A DNA stretch of 64,000 nt, taken from the NCBI GenBank assembly GCA_963930775.1, contig OZ005692.1:5938135-6002134 (forward strand). Direction: 5' to 3'. The notes below the pieces were generated by a model that had not been told where the DNA came from, did no database searches, and saw nothing but the letters and a program-made list of their open reading frames with translations. Made by a program: the position numbers and the translations under genes. Below, in pieces: positions 1 through 11,120 of this stretch (positions within the stretch are counted from its first letter, which is position 1; every line of letters starts with the position of its first letter). The stretch is from Cliona cf. orientalis (taxonomy: Eukaryota; Porifera; Demospongiae; Clionaida; Clionaidae).

Positions 1-546
1 GCATCATACGTCCGACCGTTTTCCTCCCAAAGGACTTGTCCCCCTATCTTCAGATTCTGCATTGATAAGTTTCCATCCTCGCTACTAAGAGATGCCACCT
101 TTACTACTTGTGATACTCCTGACTGATTGCAAGCAACCCTTACATACTCTGTAGAATCAAACATGTATACAAGCAAAGTAATATAAATTTACATAAAGGC
201 TGTCCACATAAACGGTATACTGCACAGCAAGAATTACTATCCTGCTGTATTATATATAACCTGTAATTCAGCCCTGGTCCCCTCAAGATCTATAGTACTA
301 GTTATCTAGTGATCAGCTAGCCCCCTTAATTTGGGGGCTGGTATCTACAACAAATATCAAGAATTTAATTTTAAACTTACTGTTCAGTGTTGAGGCAGAA
401 AGGGATAAACCAGAAGCATTGTTGAGAAGATATCTAGATGTAGGTTTCCTACGTCTTGTTGATTTGATGGATTCACTTTCACCAGTACTATCTACATCAC
501 TTGATTCACTGTAATCTTCTTCAGCACTTGAACAATGATTGGCCAT
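1..546 (-). CDS. Partial two-exon gene, Ser/Glu-rich N-terminus (unknown function)
   Basis: Two minus-strand exons join in frame. Coding exon 1 is 381-546, with its ATG at 546-544, and it ends at a GTAAGT donor. Exon 2 starts at 118 after a CAG acceptor and runs off the left edge. Exon 1 ends in phase 1 and exon 2 restores the frame. Exon 1 encodes an acidic, serine-rich stretch (SSAEEDYSESSDVDSTGESE) followed by a basic RRRKPTSRY patch. Exon 2 includes the peptide GGQVLWEENGRTYDA. I do not recognise the family. The mix of disordered acidic sequence, a basic patch and a small folded motif suggests a nuclear protein, which is inference. It lies head to head with the gene starting at 811. An upstream in-frame GTG at 576 is not a likely start. 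Confidence 0.55.
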
Positions 547-810
547 TCTTGACTTGATATTGACAGCTCCTTCCACACAAAAAAACTTGCTAGACTTTTT
601 TACAAGTTAACTCTATAGCTGTGCTGCAGGTGTTATATTTCAAATTCAAATTCATGGGCATCTTAAATCTGATTGGCTGCATGCATGTTCCAATGGAATG
701 CGACACCTTACATGGTTTTCACACTTCAAATTCAACCTGTGCTTCAATTGGGAACAAATGACTATATAGCTATAGCTATACGTCCTTGTATCTTTCATAT
801 ATACTCTGAT
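547..810. promoter_or_regulatory. 264-bp divergent intergenic region (possible bidirectional promoter)
   Basis: The two predicted start codons (minus ATG at 546, plus ATG at 811) face away from each other across only 264 bp. The interval contains GATTGGC near 669, a CCAAT box in reverse, and a CTATATAGCTATAGC stretch near 760-778. Transcription start sites were not identified, and non-coding 5' exons could change the picture. Confidence 0.3.
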
Positions 811-3800
811 ATGGAAGAGCCCAGTGCCAAGAAGAAGCGAGGACCTTACAGAAGGTACCTCACAGACCTCACTTGTCCTGTTCCAAGGACAACAAGATGG
901 AGAAACCAAAGGTACGTGATACATGTATATGTGCATGTATACATGTAGTCAATCTATAGCGCACGTACACTATATGTAGCTATGTAGTATACATAGCTAT
1001 ATAGCACGTGCTATATGTATACCTATGCTTACATATAGATAACAGGAGGTTTGTACATAATTTAGAAGCCTAGTTGAAGGGTCGTACATAGATTCCTGAG
1101 TGAATTAAGTGAAATCGAGTTCTACAGGCCCAGACTGAAGACTTCTAAGTCACGTAAAAACTTATAGTGTCTAGCTAACAGATCCTAGCAACATGCAATA
1201 CCCAAAAGCTTGATAGCTGCCTATAGCATGAACCTAGTTAACCTCATGCAGGCAAAAAATGATGTTTTTAATGGAGCTTACCGGTACAAGATTTTTGAAG
1301 GATATATACCGTAGGTCGGGTTTAATATATTGCGAGTGTCTATTAATTGCGAATTGCAAGTTTTTTTTACATTTCGCAATTAATAGATTCGCAACGTAAA
1401 CGTGCACGTATGCATACTACATCTACTGTACAGTACGGGGTCGTCCGTCACAATTATTGGATTCGTAATTTGGCCTGACTTGACTGAAACACAATTAAAC
1501 TACGCAATTAAAACCCGTCCTATGGTATAGATAAATTATACATTCATATAGATCACTGTCTTTTATACAAGTAGGATCCAGCTAAATTTACGTATTATAT
1601 GGTAACTAGGACTGCATAATTATTTTCCACAGCAAAGAGAATGAAGCTGCAGATAAGATCAGTGAGGGCAGTGAAACATCAGACAATGATCAAGATCACG
1701 GTAGCTACCCTGATTGGGATGACTGTCCACCAATTTCTCCGTGAGTGTATACATAATGTACAGTACCCCCGCACTCTTCTCTCCCAGTTTACTAACAGGC
1801 AAGAAAGAGTGTACCCCCATACTAATGCTTTCCCAATTAAATTGTATATATGGTCCACACCATATGATGACACTTACATACACTATAGTTAGTTATGTTT
1901 ACTATAATTTATACAGATCAATATCTCAAGAATCCTCCTCAGAACATACGCAGTCAAACAGTGATCAAGAGTTGGAGTGAGTACACGTACATGTTTTTTA
2001 CGACTATAATATTATTATTATAATAGTTAGACACTGTGTAGTCGGTTTTATGTGATTTAGAAGATCAAAGGGCTCTCCCTCATGAATGCCCAAAGCTTGA
2101 CATATAAATTGCTGCCTAGCAACGAACCTAACCACATGCAGGCAAAAAATTTACAAGGTTCTTTATGTTAGCCTATACATGGAGCTTACAAGTTTTTTTT
2201 TATGAACGATAGATACTCCATTTCCAAGTATACACATGCATGTATGTAAGCATTCAATTTATCGCACAAAGCACTGTTTGTTCCAAAAGTTTACGTGGGT
2301 ATTTGTCTCTCTACAGAATGTCTTCCCCAGACACGTCTCTGCTATCTTCAACTTCAGGAGACTCTATACACTATGATTACCCTTCAGACGATTCCACATG
2401 CACTGAAGAGCTCGAGTTTAGGTATGTAAAATGAATCTCTTTTAACATGTAACTGTATACAGTCACCATCACAAGAATACAAAAAGAAACAAAGTTATTT
2501 GGCTGCATGTTGTTCAGTGATAGCCTTGACAAGAATTTCTATGCATTGTGGTACTAATGTTATATTTAAAGCTAGCAAATCCTTCCAGTGGCAAAATTGG
2601 ACACTTAGATCGTTGTTAAGTATTAAAAGATACAACTGTTTATCAACCGTTATTATAAAATCCAACACCATTTCTGGATGTCCTCCATCCTAAAAACAAG
2701 GAGTATAAGTTTTATAGCCCTATAGTTAGCATTGTTTGTAAGATAAACATACTTCAAGCTCCTCAAGTTCAAATTCCTCAGAGTCTTCAGTAAAAACATC
2801 GTCTGATATTATATCCATTTCATCATCTTCTATTGTGGTATAAAAAGCCTGAATTTAGTCATTTTTGTTCCTAGCAAAGCGAGGTTCCTACTCGGGTACT
2901 GATGTCATAGCTAAGTACTGTATACCATGACGCACACATACAGGTACTCTATCCTAGTCTGTGCAAGTGTATGTACGATTAGCATTGTACACAGGCCCTT
3001 TAAGAGGAGAAAGGGCCTGTTACACATTACAGGTGCATGTACCAGGGGACCCCAGAAAATCTTGGGGTAATCAGATACTATCGTATACTCTCCATTTATT
3101 GTCCATGGAATGGCATGTCATGCAAAACCCACGAAAGATCACTATGGTAACGTGACTGGTCACTATGGAGACCCAAGCGCATGCATATACCAGGCCCTTT
3201 CTCCTCTCTTGAAGGGCCTGGGTATGAGGCTAATGCATGATGAGCTATAAAAGGAAAACCCTGCACTTTTGTGTATTGCTAATTTGCTGTAATTTGAGTG
3301 CCTACATTATAGCATCCCCTGCAGTTAATATCTCCCAGAATATCCACAAATACTAACTCAATACCCACCTTCTGGGTTGGCTGGCATCTTTACTTGTGTC
3401 TGTTCTTGTGACTGATAAAGCAAATGAACTGATCATGTGATGTGTACAGTTTGGTCCAGTCAGTGAGCTAGAGTAACACCATCATATTACTGTTTATAAC
3501 TGACCACAGGGTCAGTCCTTCTGCAATTTGCACTAGACTTCATAGCTGTCTCTGTGTAAACACTACAACCTTTCATCTTCCAATTTAGATGCTTAGAACA
3601 TTAACTTATTTTTTCTTCTTGTAGATCAACAGCTGTTACTGATGATGAGATAATGAATAGAAGCATATACCCTGGAGCCAGTGTAACAGTACTTGGTGCT
3701 TACTGCTCCATTTTGGAGTTTAAGCGGGTGTGCAAGCTGTCTTTTTCTACCATTGTTATGCTGCTAAAGCTCCTTCAAGTTCTTTGCCCCACTGGAAATC

Positions 3801-4662
3801 TCCTTCCAACGACGAAGTATCAACTTATGAAATTTGCAAACAAGAACAAGAGTGAACATATCAAGGTGGACTTCTGCCGTTCATGTCAGTTGGAGATTCC
3901 AGAGGGACGTGTGTGCTCTAACAGCACGTGCAAGAAAGAAGAACCCAATTCTCTTATCCAGATATCATCCCTAAAACCATTAGAACAGGTTGTTTCAAGT
4001 GAGTTAGTAATATAGGTGAATAATTGCATGTGTACTTTATTGTATGACAGTTTCTGGAGGTACAGCTAGAATTTAGCAAACTTTGGGGTAATAATAAGTT
4101 ATTAAAATATCAGTATGAGTGTTACGTGCAATAATATAAGCATTGACCCCCTATGCCCTCTTATGCTGTAGGTCGTATGTACTCTACATCCCCCACAACC
4201 GCTGAAAAACGGGTGATTGAATTGATCACAACCGAATGCCCTGACAATGTGACGACATTCGAAAGAGTGTATCACAGAGAAACTCTGTTTGTTTCAACTC
4301 AGTTTGGACGTCCAGGAGGAAAGCGAGATAGCACTATATGCACGTTTGTTGACGGAGAAAGGGAGAAATATGGAAGCATACAAAAGTTTTATATAGTGAA
4401 CTCAATCCCCATTGCCATTGTGAAACAGTTTCTACCTAGTGGTTCTCTCTTACAAGCTGCTGGTGTCCCTGGAAGAACAAAGCTACAAGAATACTCCTCC
4501 ATTGATTTACTCAGCTCATTTATTATTAGAGTAACCAACAATATACATCCCTTAACAGCTGTAAGATTAGAATCGATCGTCAGTAAATGTATATGTGTGG
4601 AACAGAGCTCTTCGGAGTATAAATATGTTGTAAAAATACCTAATAACTTTGAATGTCACTAA
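811..4662 (+). CDS. Six-exon gene resembling CACTA/EnSpm-like transposase ends, no catalytic core
   Basis: Exons are 811-911, 1633-1740, 1917-1976, 2317-2421, 3625-3998 and 4172-4662. All introns are GT-AG, and the phases agree at every junction (2,2,2,2,1). The product is 412 residues (413 codons with the stop). Exon 1 gives KKKRGPYRRYL..VPRTTRW. Exons 2-4 are an acidic Ser/Asp/Glu linker. Exon 5 has YPGASVTVLGAYCSILEFK, a leucine-rich helix and a zinc-knuckle-like CxxC..CxxxxC array (FCRSCQLE, CSNSTC). Exon 6 has KYGSIQKFYIVNSIPIAIVK and SIVSKCICVE. From memory, these N- and C-terminal blocks resemble animal EnSpm-like transposase proteins. The several-hundred-residue catalytic region expected between them is absent. 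It may be a domesticated protein, a second element protein or a deleted copy. The intact frame favours function. The N- and C-terminal assignment is less sure than the gene model. Confidence 0.6.
2495..3387 (-). CDS. Complete three-exon antisense gene in an intron (96 aa, unknown function)
   Basis: Minus-strand exons are 3369-3387 (ATG at 3387, MPANPE), 2753-2829 and 2495-2689, with TAA at 2497-2495. Both introns are GT-AG (donors GTGGGT and GTATGT; acceptors ACAATAG and TTTTTAG). Phases match (1, then 0), giving exactly 97 codons with the stop. The first half is strongly acidic (EEDDEMDIISDD..EDSEEFELEELE). The second half is a hydrophobic, leucine-rich segment (DFIITVDKQLYLLILNN..ALNITLVPQCIEIL) that could fold as a small helical domain. 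I recognise no family. The gene lies wholly inside intron 4 (2422-3624) of the plus-strand gene, so the two transcripts would overlap in antisense. A MITE (2992-3220) sits in its first intron. Confidence 0.5.
2992..3220. mobile_element. MITE-like inverted-repeat element (~230 bp)
   Basis: Terminal inverted repeats of about 28 bp begin CAGGCCCTTT on both strands. Each arm is itself a small palindrome (AGGCCCTTT..AAAGGGCCT). There is no coding capacity. It lies in intron 4 of the 811-4662 gene and in intron 1 of the antisense gene. Confidence 0.6.
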
Positions 4663-4884
4663 GTAATTTTGTCAACACTGAATAAATGTTAACCTGTGCT
4701 CACTGCTCACCCCTACAATACATACAAATTGTTCAGTATCCATATTTCTTTGATGTGGTAAACATAATGATTGATGTGGTCAAACCCACCCACTATGCCT
4801 TAAAATTTCCTGAGAACCCTAGATATCTTGTAAGACTACTCCAAGTTGATATAATATACCTCACATGAAAATTTATATACTTAA
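4663..4884. other. Intergenic 3' flank
   Basis: AT-rich sequence after the TAA of the plus-strand gene. An AATAAA-type hexamer lies at 4680-4685. The 60-codon open frame at 4686-4868 has no recognisable features. Nothing else is seen. Confidence 0.4.
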
Positions 4885-5110
4885 TTCTTACATACAAGAT
4901 GATTCAAGATTTATCAAGATAAATATCTTGACAATTCTAAGAATTTTTCTTGATATTCCTTACATAAGATGACTCAAGATTTGTCAAGATAAATATCTTG
5001 ACAATTCTAAGAAATTTTCTTGATATTTCTTACATAAGATGACTCAAGATTTGTCAAGATAAATATCCTGACAAACCTTGACAATTCCTTGACAAGATAT
5101 CACAAGACAG
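4885..5110. repeat. 70-bp tandem repeat, about three units
   Basis: Units beginning near 4898, 4968 and 5038 share TTACATAAGATGACTCAAGA and TATCTTGACAATTCTAAGAA, with a period of 70 bp. The third unit decays into short CAAGAT/CTTGACA repeats to about 5160. TATCTTGACA and TGTCAAGATA within a unit are complementary, so a unit can form a hairpin. Confidence 0.75.
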
Positions 5111-5279
5111 GATCTTATCTTGCTAAACCTTGCAACCACTTGCAAGATTGTGCATGATCTTGGCAAGAATTTTCACTAGGGTACTTTTTCGAATGGTTCT
5201 TTCACTATGGTACTTTGAAAACCTTTAATTTTTGATATCCTTCAGTGTCAGATTTATATGTAGGTGCCTCAAAAAGTGT

Positions 5280-6055
5280 GCATATCAGAGCTTGAAATAA
5301 CGGTCGGACATTGGACATTTTCCATGCACATTGCCCAAATGTCCGAGCATAGCAGCCTTTGTGTGGACATAGCCTAGAGCAATACAGCACTGTGGTTGCC
5401 TACAACCACAATTGACTGTTCATATAATAATATAGTGCATATGGGGAATAACAGTTTACACTAGTACCACTACCTGTCAAACCACAGTCATGTTTGGTGG
5501 TCTGTGGAATATCTGCTAAGTCTGCAGATAGTACTTGTACATGTATGTATATATATATATATATATGTAGCTGCAGCTCATAGTAGCGATTACGGACCTC
5601 CAAGGGCCTGCAGTAGATCGTGAATATCTCGGCTCTGGCTAGGAGTACTCTCATGAAACAAATTGCAGTAGATAGCTCAATGAAAAAGCTATCTACCGAG
5701 GCCTTAATCTTGCAAATCGGTTGCGCGGAATCGCCGCTAGCTTCATTTTTGCTTGTATTAAGTTTCTATGGAGAAAGTTTAGATGGGCGTGGCTTCGTAA
5801 CGGTTTTGCCTATGATCGTGTTACAAGCGCCGTTGGATAGAGCTCGTGGAGAGCTACCTTCTGATAGTCGAACATTGATATCCCACTGGGAGAAGTTCCG
5901 CGGAAAAACTGGTGAAATTTGGAGGTCCGTAATCGCTACTCATAGAACAGAATCTGAAATGTCTGTACAAAATTTGAAAATGTCCGAACAAAACTGATCA
6001 TGTACGGACATTATGTCTGAACACTTTTAAATCCTTATTTCAAGCTCTGCATATC
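5280..6055. mobile_element. Composite inverted-repeat element with nested inner element
   Basis: Outer arms at 5280-5300 and 6035-6055 share ATATC(N)AGAGCTTGAAATAA in inverted orientation. A second inverted pair lies inside at 5581-5603 and 5919-5940 (TAGCGATTACGGACCTCC). The inner part resembles 53060-53310 (shared CTAGCTTCATTTTTG.TTGTATTAAG). An open frame at 5620-5997 (125 codons) lies inside the repeat and shows no domain, so I treat it as fortuitous. Confidence 0.55.
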
Positions 6056-6903
6056 ATGTAAAAACGTGTGTTCCAGCTGCTGCTAGTGCAATACATACCC
6101 CTGGTGTGCGTGTGCGTTATTTAGAATCATTTTTCTGCATTAGCTTAAGTTGTGTTCTAATGAACACGGCAATGTTATTGTAATTACTGCATGTATATCC
6201 TTGGAACAGAGGTGCGTGCAGAATGCCCAAGAATATTCCTTATATTATGGTTACAGTCATAGTTGTTTCTTGATGCATGGTATCTTGTATACAGAAAGTG
6301 AAACTTTTCAATTTGTACTTTATATAATTGTGTCTAATCCAATTAAAACACATACACGTACATGTACTATCATAAGTATAGGTTGTATACCGAGGTGCAG
6401 GTCTCTACGCTATTTACACAACTGAGGACTGAAGGCCCAAGGCTGTGTATAAATCGCATAGAGACCGAACCAAGGTATATAACGGACTTGTACCATGGGC
6501 TACGTGGCCCTGACAACGCATCCTCATGGTATAGCAACAACAGCGCTGGCTATAAAAGTCAGCTCAAGCATAGCCTCGTCCCCAGGTCTTCTGATGGGGA
6601 AAGAAGGCGCCTGGTATCCACTGCATGTGCATGCGCTACATTTTCCGTATAATTTACCTTGTACCATGGTTGTAACATTCTGACCAATCAGATTGATTTA
6701 GAATATAGTTGTAACAAATACAGTAATCTGATTGGTCAGTTGGAGGTCCATTATTTCACTTAGAGACCTCTCAATTCACTTATAGACCTCTTAGAGAGGT
6801 AGGTCTATTATTGAGCTGCCAAGGGCAAAGAAAGATGCACAGTGCAACAGTAGCCTAGTCCCCAGGCTAAATGTCATGGTTACAGTTGCTATATTCTAAA
6901 CCA
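6056..6903. other. Non-coding stretch with degenerate hairpin-element remnants
   Basis: No gene recognised. Palindromic pieces are present: GGTCTCTACGC near 6399 against GCATAGAGACC near 6458, and ACCAATCAGATTGATTTAGA near 6682 against TCTGATTGGTCAG near 6727. Confidence 0.4.
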
Positions 6904-7044
6904 GTTAGAGACCTCGTCCAATGGTCTCTACGCTTTTTAAGAGACCCTCAGGCCCTTAGTAGCACCCTCGCTGTGCTCGGGATGCTACAGCCCAGGGCCT
7001 TTGGTCTCTTAAAATGCGTAGAGACCTTGGACTCAGTCTCTAAC
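6904..7044. repeat. Palindromic hairpin element with CTCGCTGTGCTCGGG apex
   Basis: Starts GTTAGAGACC and ends in the inverted CAGTCTCTAAC. The arms carry GGTCTCTACGC and GCGTAGAGACC. The apex CCCTCGCTGTGCTCGGGAT is the same type as at 19848-19994, 35200-35344 and 55465-55610. Short palindromes continue to about 7110 (AGGTGTCTATCTAGATAGACA). Confidence 0.65.
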
Positions 7045-7815
7045 TATTATTTATAGGAGGTGTCTAAATAAAATAGACACCTAGGAGGTGTCTATCTAGA
7101 TAGACACCTACCTCTGAGGCTATGAAATTTTACATGATCATGCCTGCTAGGGTAGTTACAGCATCTTTTGTTATAGTGAAAGAGATAAAGTACAGAGCTC
7201 TAGTGCTATGCAGGGTACGGTATGCAGATGATTAGTGGGCAGGTCTTACTGCGTTAATTAATTGAATGGGTGGAGCGAATGATTGCCAAGTCAGCAGTAG
7301 TAGAAACTGAGCTGCACTCTGACTACCTCGAGTAGAAATCAATTAAGACAGCGATGACATGGCCGGCCTTTTGTACGCAGTGACGATAGTACTGTCGTTC
7401 TGAATGTCAATGAAGAAGCTCGAGTTGGCTCACTATGCATCGATGTCCGGCCGGCATCCAGCGTCAACTTGATCGACGACGATGTTGCTAGGTACACGCT
7501 CGAGCCTTTTATGGCTGGCGCTGTAGTTGCTAGGCCGTAGATACGTTGTCAGGACCACGTAGCCCATGGTACAAGTCGGTTACATCACTCGGTTCGGTCT
7601 CTACATGATTTACAGTCTAGTATTTAATACACTTACCATCAGCTCATGGCCAAGCCTTCATGAGTTATAAGATGCTTCGAACGTCCACAGCAATGGCTTT
7701 CTTGTTGGCCAGTGCAGTACTAAACTTCGACTTCCTAGCCAGTATCTTCCTCTACAGCGCTAACTGCTTGAGCTCCAAGATTCGCCGACTCAGCATCCAA
7801 TTACTCCGCCCACTT
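7045..7815. other. No recognisable gene
   Basis: Mixed sequence with palindromic GGCCGG and GATCGACGACG patches near 7360-7480. The 72-codon open frame at 7660-7878 overlaps an inverted-repeat arm and has no recognisable domain. Confidence 0.3.
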
Positions 7816-8340
7816 ATGGAAATTGAAATTGTGCAAGCATCCAAAGGATGTGATGTACAATTGGAATTCCATGAGTGACAAGGCGAGTGTGTATTTGGCC
7901 CGTTTGCTATCGCGAATGCATGCAATCCTCAATAGCAAGATTTTCAGACTTTAAAACAATTGCACTTGGTGCCCTATATCATATGACTGCCACATGATAT
8001 CTGTGGCCTAAATTTGTGAGATTATAATAGCAAATCAGAATCAGAATAACAAATAGTACATAATTGAAATATTCTGATTCAAGTTATACTGATAACAGAC
8101 ATGATCAGTTTGAAAAATTCAACAAGTTTTAAGTTCTTTTACTTAAATTGCCACTCACAAATACACTGTACATAAAGAAAACTACATCTGGTTCATGAAT
8201 ATGAATTTAAATGGGTGGGTATAATAAAGGCTAAGTGGAGGAACTGTCATAATATTATACATGTATTTGCCTTGCCACTCGTGGAATTTCAATTGTACAT
8301 CACATCCTTTGGATGCTTGCACAATTTTCAATTCCACTTT
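7816..8340. repeat. Inverted repeat pair at the 3' end of DIRS copy 1
   Basis: Arms at 7816-7883 and 8270-8340 are inverted copies of about 68 bp (core GTGCAAGCATCCAAAGGATG) around a 390-bp AT-rich spacer. The right arm directly follows the tyrosine-recombinase remnant of the DIRS element on the minus strand. DIRS copy 2 has the same arrangement at 46443-46898. Confidence 0.6.
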
Positions 8341-8384
8341 GTTGCAAGGCTTCAAATATGACAGTGTATATGGTTTGAAGACTA

Positions 8385-9373
8385 TCATACTTATTGCTTT
8401 AGAACAGCCTCCGTAAAATATGTCTGTTCTAATGGCTTGTAGTAGAATTTTCAAAAGTATAGATGACCTACATGTACTCCATCCTGCCGTCTGCATGATG
8501 TCTCCTATTGGAGTACATGTACATGTACCTTTGGTCATAGCTGCGGAAGATGAAGCCGCCCTGACTGAGTGATGTCAGCAGTGGAAGTCTTTTCTTCCTG
8601 TTTTCTGAGATGCTTTGTCCAGTCTAGCTATGTAGAACCTTAAGGTTTTGACAGGACAAATGGAGGGTCCCTCTTCGAACTTTGAAATAAAGGTCGTCCT
8701 AGGTGGACCCGATCTTCTTGTCTTAGTGAGAGTTGGTATGTGAAAAAGAACACCCTCTGCAAGTCCAAAGCGTGGAGGTCAGAAGCACGACTTGTATTGG
8801 CCAGAGTTAATAAGGTAACCAATTTTTTTTGAAAGCATCTGCAAGGATTGCTCTTCTGAAGGCCCTAATCCTTTAAGGTGATGAACCTCTACTCCTACAT
8901 CCCACATATGTTGATATCATGGCATGGGAGGACGTTTATTGAAAATACTTTGGAGAAGCTTGCATATCAGAGGATGTTGTCCTACTGGATGCCCATCAAT
9001 ATGGGGTATGGTAGCCGACAGAGCAGAGTGGTACGTATTAATGGTAGCTAGAGTATTGATAACCTTGCTTGAACTGTGTTGACAGAAACTCTACCACCTG
9101 GTTTATACACTTTGGAAGTGGATCCAAGTGCCGTTCCTGACACCAGCCCAACCACTTTTTCCAAGCTGAGGAATACGACTTTTCTGTTGATTGTCTCCAT
9201 GACGAGGATATGATTTTGAATGCCTCCTTCAGTCTGCATGGATCTCCGGACACTCTCCAAGCGGCCAAGCATGGGGAGTTGTTCAGTACCAGAGGGTGAA
9301 CTTGGCCCATTGGACTCACCAGTATCTGGTGAGAGAGTGGGAGGAGTACAGGGAAGTCTACTATGCTCTCCAT
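8385..9373 (-). pseudogene. DIRS tyrosine recombinase remnant
   Basis: The N-terminal core-binding domain is readable at 9250-9060 (SWRQSTEKSYSSAWKKWLGW, then INQVVEFLSTQF). The catalytic domain starts at 8822-8640 with TLANTSRASDLHALDLQRVF, whose Arg is the expected box I arginine. The C-terminal part at 8560-8390 shows PIGDIMQTAGWS, and in another frame FYYKPLEQTYF, which contains the expected nucleophilic Tyr. Frameshifts and stops separate these blocks. This family catalyses strand exchange and would integrate the circular DNA form of the element. Confidence 0.7.
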
Positions 9374-9379
9374 CAGGGC

Positions 9380-9560
9380 TGGATACCATGATTGGCCCTG
9401 CGAAACTGGTGCTTACTGTCTGGACTCTCTCCTGATAAATTTTCTTCAGGCATCTTCCTAGAAGGTTGAACAGGGGAAATACATAAGGTTTCAGATTCCT
9501 CCAGCTCTGAGCTAAGGCATCCACTGCCTCTGTTTCTGGGTCTGGACTATAACTGAATCA
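9380..9560 (-). pseudogene. DIRS linker between RNase H and recombinase
   Basis: The frame reads ALAQSWRNLKPYVFPLFNLL and KKIYQERVQT, a block that follows RNase H in DIRS polyproteins. The matching continuation (ESIVDFPVLLPLSHQILVSP) is in the neighbouring frame from 9373 down, so at least one frameshift lies near 9370-9400. Confidence 0.55.
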
Positions 9561-9649
9561 ATCGAGCTAGCTGCCTTGGTGTTGTCATTCTCTTTCCCAA
9601 ATGCTCCTGCATTCTTTCTGTATTTGGCTCTCTGGTAGGGAAAGTTTCA

Positions 9650-10140
9650 TACATGTACATGTCTGAAGCCAAGGGATTCCAGCTTCTGTGCTATGATGTG
9701 CATATGATCCCTCAATGCCGACTGGGATAAAATCAGGATATCGTCCAAGTATATGATTAACCTGATCCCCATGCTGCGTAACTAAGACACCACTGGTCGC
9801 AATATCTTTGTGAAGGTGCGTGGAGCTGTTGCTAATCCAAATGGGAGGCTTTTGAATTGGTAGGACTGCCCCCTCCAGTGAAATTTCAGGTATTTCCTGT
9901 CCCTATGGTGAATGGGCACTGTCAGATAAGCATCTGAAAGGTCCAATTTTCCCATCCAGTCCCTCTCTTGCAGGATATCCCTGAGGGTATTGATCACTTC
10001 CATTTTGAAATGCTTTACCTCCAGAAAGGACCAACACTGCTTCCTCCTCTCGACTCACCCTCTTCTATGGGATGGCTAAAGACAAAATAGGAGGGTGCTT
10101 GCTCCACTCCAAGCAGTATCCTAGGACTGATTGGAGAACC
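9650..10140 (-). pseudogene. DIRS reverse transcriptase remnant with in-frame stop
   Basis: On the minus strand 10003-9785 reads RDWMGKLDLSDAYLTVPIHH, then QFKSLPFGLATAPRTFTKIL. A TAG at 9784-9782 follows in the same frame, then the catalytic YLDD block (LIIYLDDILILSQSAL, at about 9751-9740). The stop therefore falls between the two conserved RT halves, at a position where a Gln codon (CAG) is a likely ancestor. The RT would copy element RNA into DNA. Confidence 0.75.
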
Positions 10141-10149
10141 TACACGTAT

Positions 10150-11120
10150 GGATTATCGGTTAAGGTCGTCCAAGTTTGGTGACGAGCCTGTAGGGCTCCT
10201 CCAACCGGTGCTACCTGATTGCTCATTACTGGGATTTCTTTGGGTTTTCCTGACCAAGGTTGTTTGCTTTGGATGTACTTGATCCTCTCCCTGGCTTATT
10301 GAAATCTTTTTTGCGATACGGGGTGGTGATGCAGCTTGGTCTGCCCCTGTAAGATCCAACCAAGCCTCTGGCCAAAAAACGATCCTTACCCTGTGGCTGG
10401 CTTTGCTTCCTGGATGGAGGGTCAACCTTCATTAGGGCTTTGTTGAAGGCCTCAATAGTATTAGCCCTCTCAACTATCTTTTTGCGTGCCTCTGGACCAA
10501 ATTGGTCTTCCCCATGCCAGTGTCACGCTTACAAGTATCCTGCAAAAACTTGGCCAATCTAGGCCTGTATTGATTCGACTTTCACCTGGACTGTGTGATA
10601 TAATGTGATGCGTTCCCAATTAGTATCAGGGAATCTTTATCACTTCCAGCACCTCCCCCACTGCCACATATTCATCATCTTTGCCTTCGAAGCCTTGTTC
10701 AGTGAGATGGGACCAAAAGTTAGCTAGTGGGGAGGATGATGCTAAGGCTCCAACAATGTTTGGATCAAGCTTAGGGACTTTGGCCACTAGCAAGTCTGAG
10801 TGAGGGTACTCAGACCCAAGCTGATGCCTTCTGCGCCTTGGAATACAGTGCTTAAGGGCGGATTGCATGAATTTTTGCACTGGTTCAGCCAACTCAGTTG
10901 GCGAAGAGGACATGTAAAAACTGTCGAGTCAAAATTATCCTCTTCCTCCTCCTCCTCCTCATCCTCTCCAGATAAATTTGACACAGGAAAAGGAGGATTT
11001 GCATATTTAGGACGCTTAGGGGAGGGTGATCCATCAATATATTCATGTTTGCCATCGGATATTGAGTGCTGGGAGGGATGCTCATCAGATGTCCTTCCAT
11101 ACGAGTTTGGATAGGGGGTG
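10150..11120 (-). pseudogene. DIRS gag-like region remnant
   Basis: Frames on the minus strand give an acidic N-terminal block (GEDEEEEEEEDNFDS at 10980-10925), a central PHSDLLVAKVPKLDPNIVGA block (to 10626), and a basic C-terminal block (ARKKIVERANTIEAFNKAL) running to about 10230. Several frameshifts separate them. The order resembles DIRS ORF1 (gag-like) proteins, which package element RNA. The assignment rests mainly on position upstream of the RT. Confidence 0.5.

Noticed and set aside
4885..5110. CRISPR-like array
   Set aside because: The 70-bp units are contiguous tandem repeats without unique spacers, in a eukaryotic context.
5620..5997. 125-codon plus-strand frame
   Set aside because: It lies inside an inverted-repeat element. 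The related copy at 53060-53310 does not preserve the frame.
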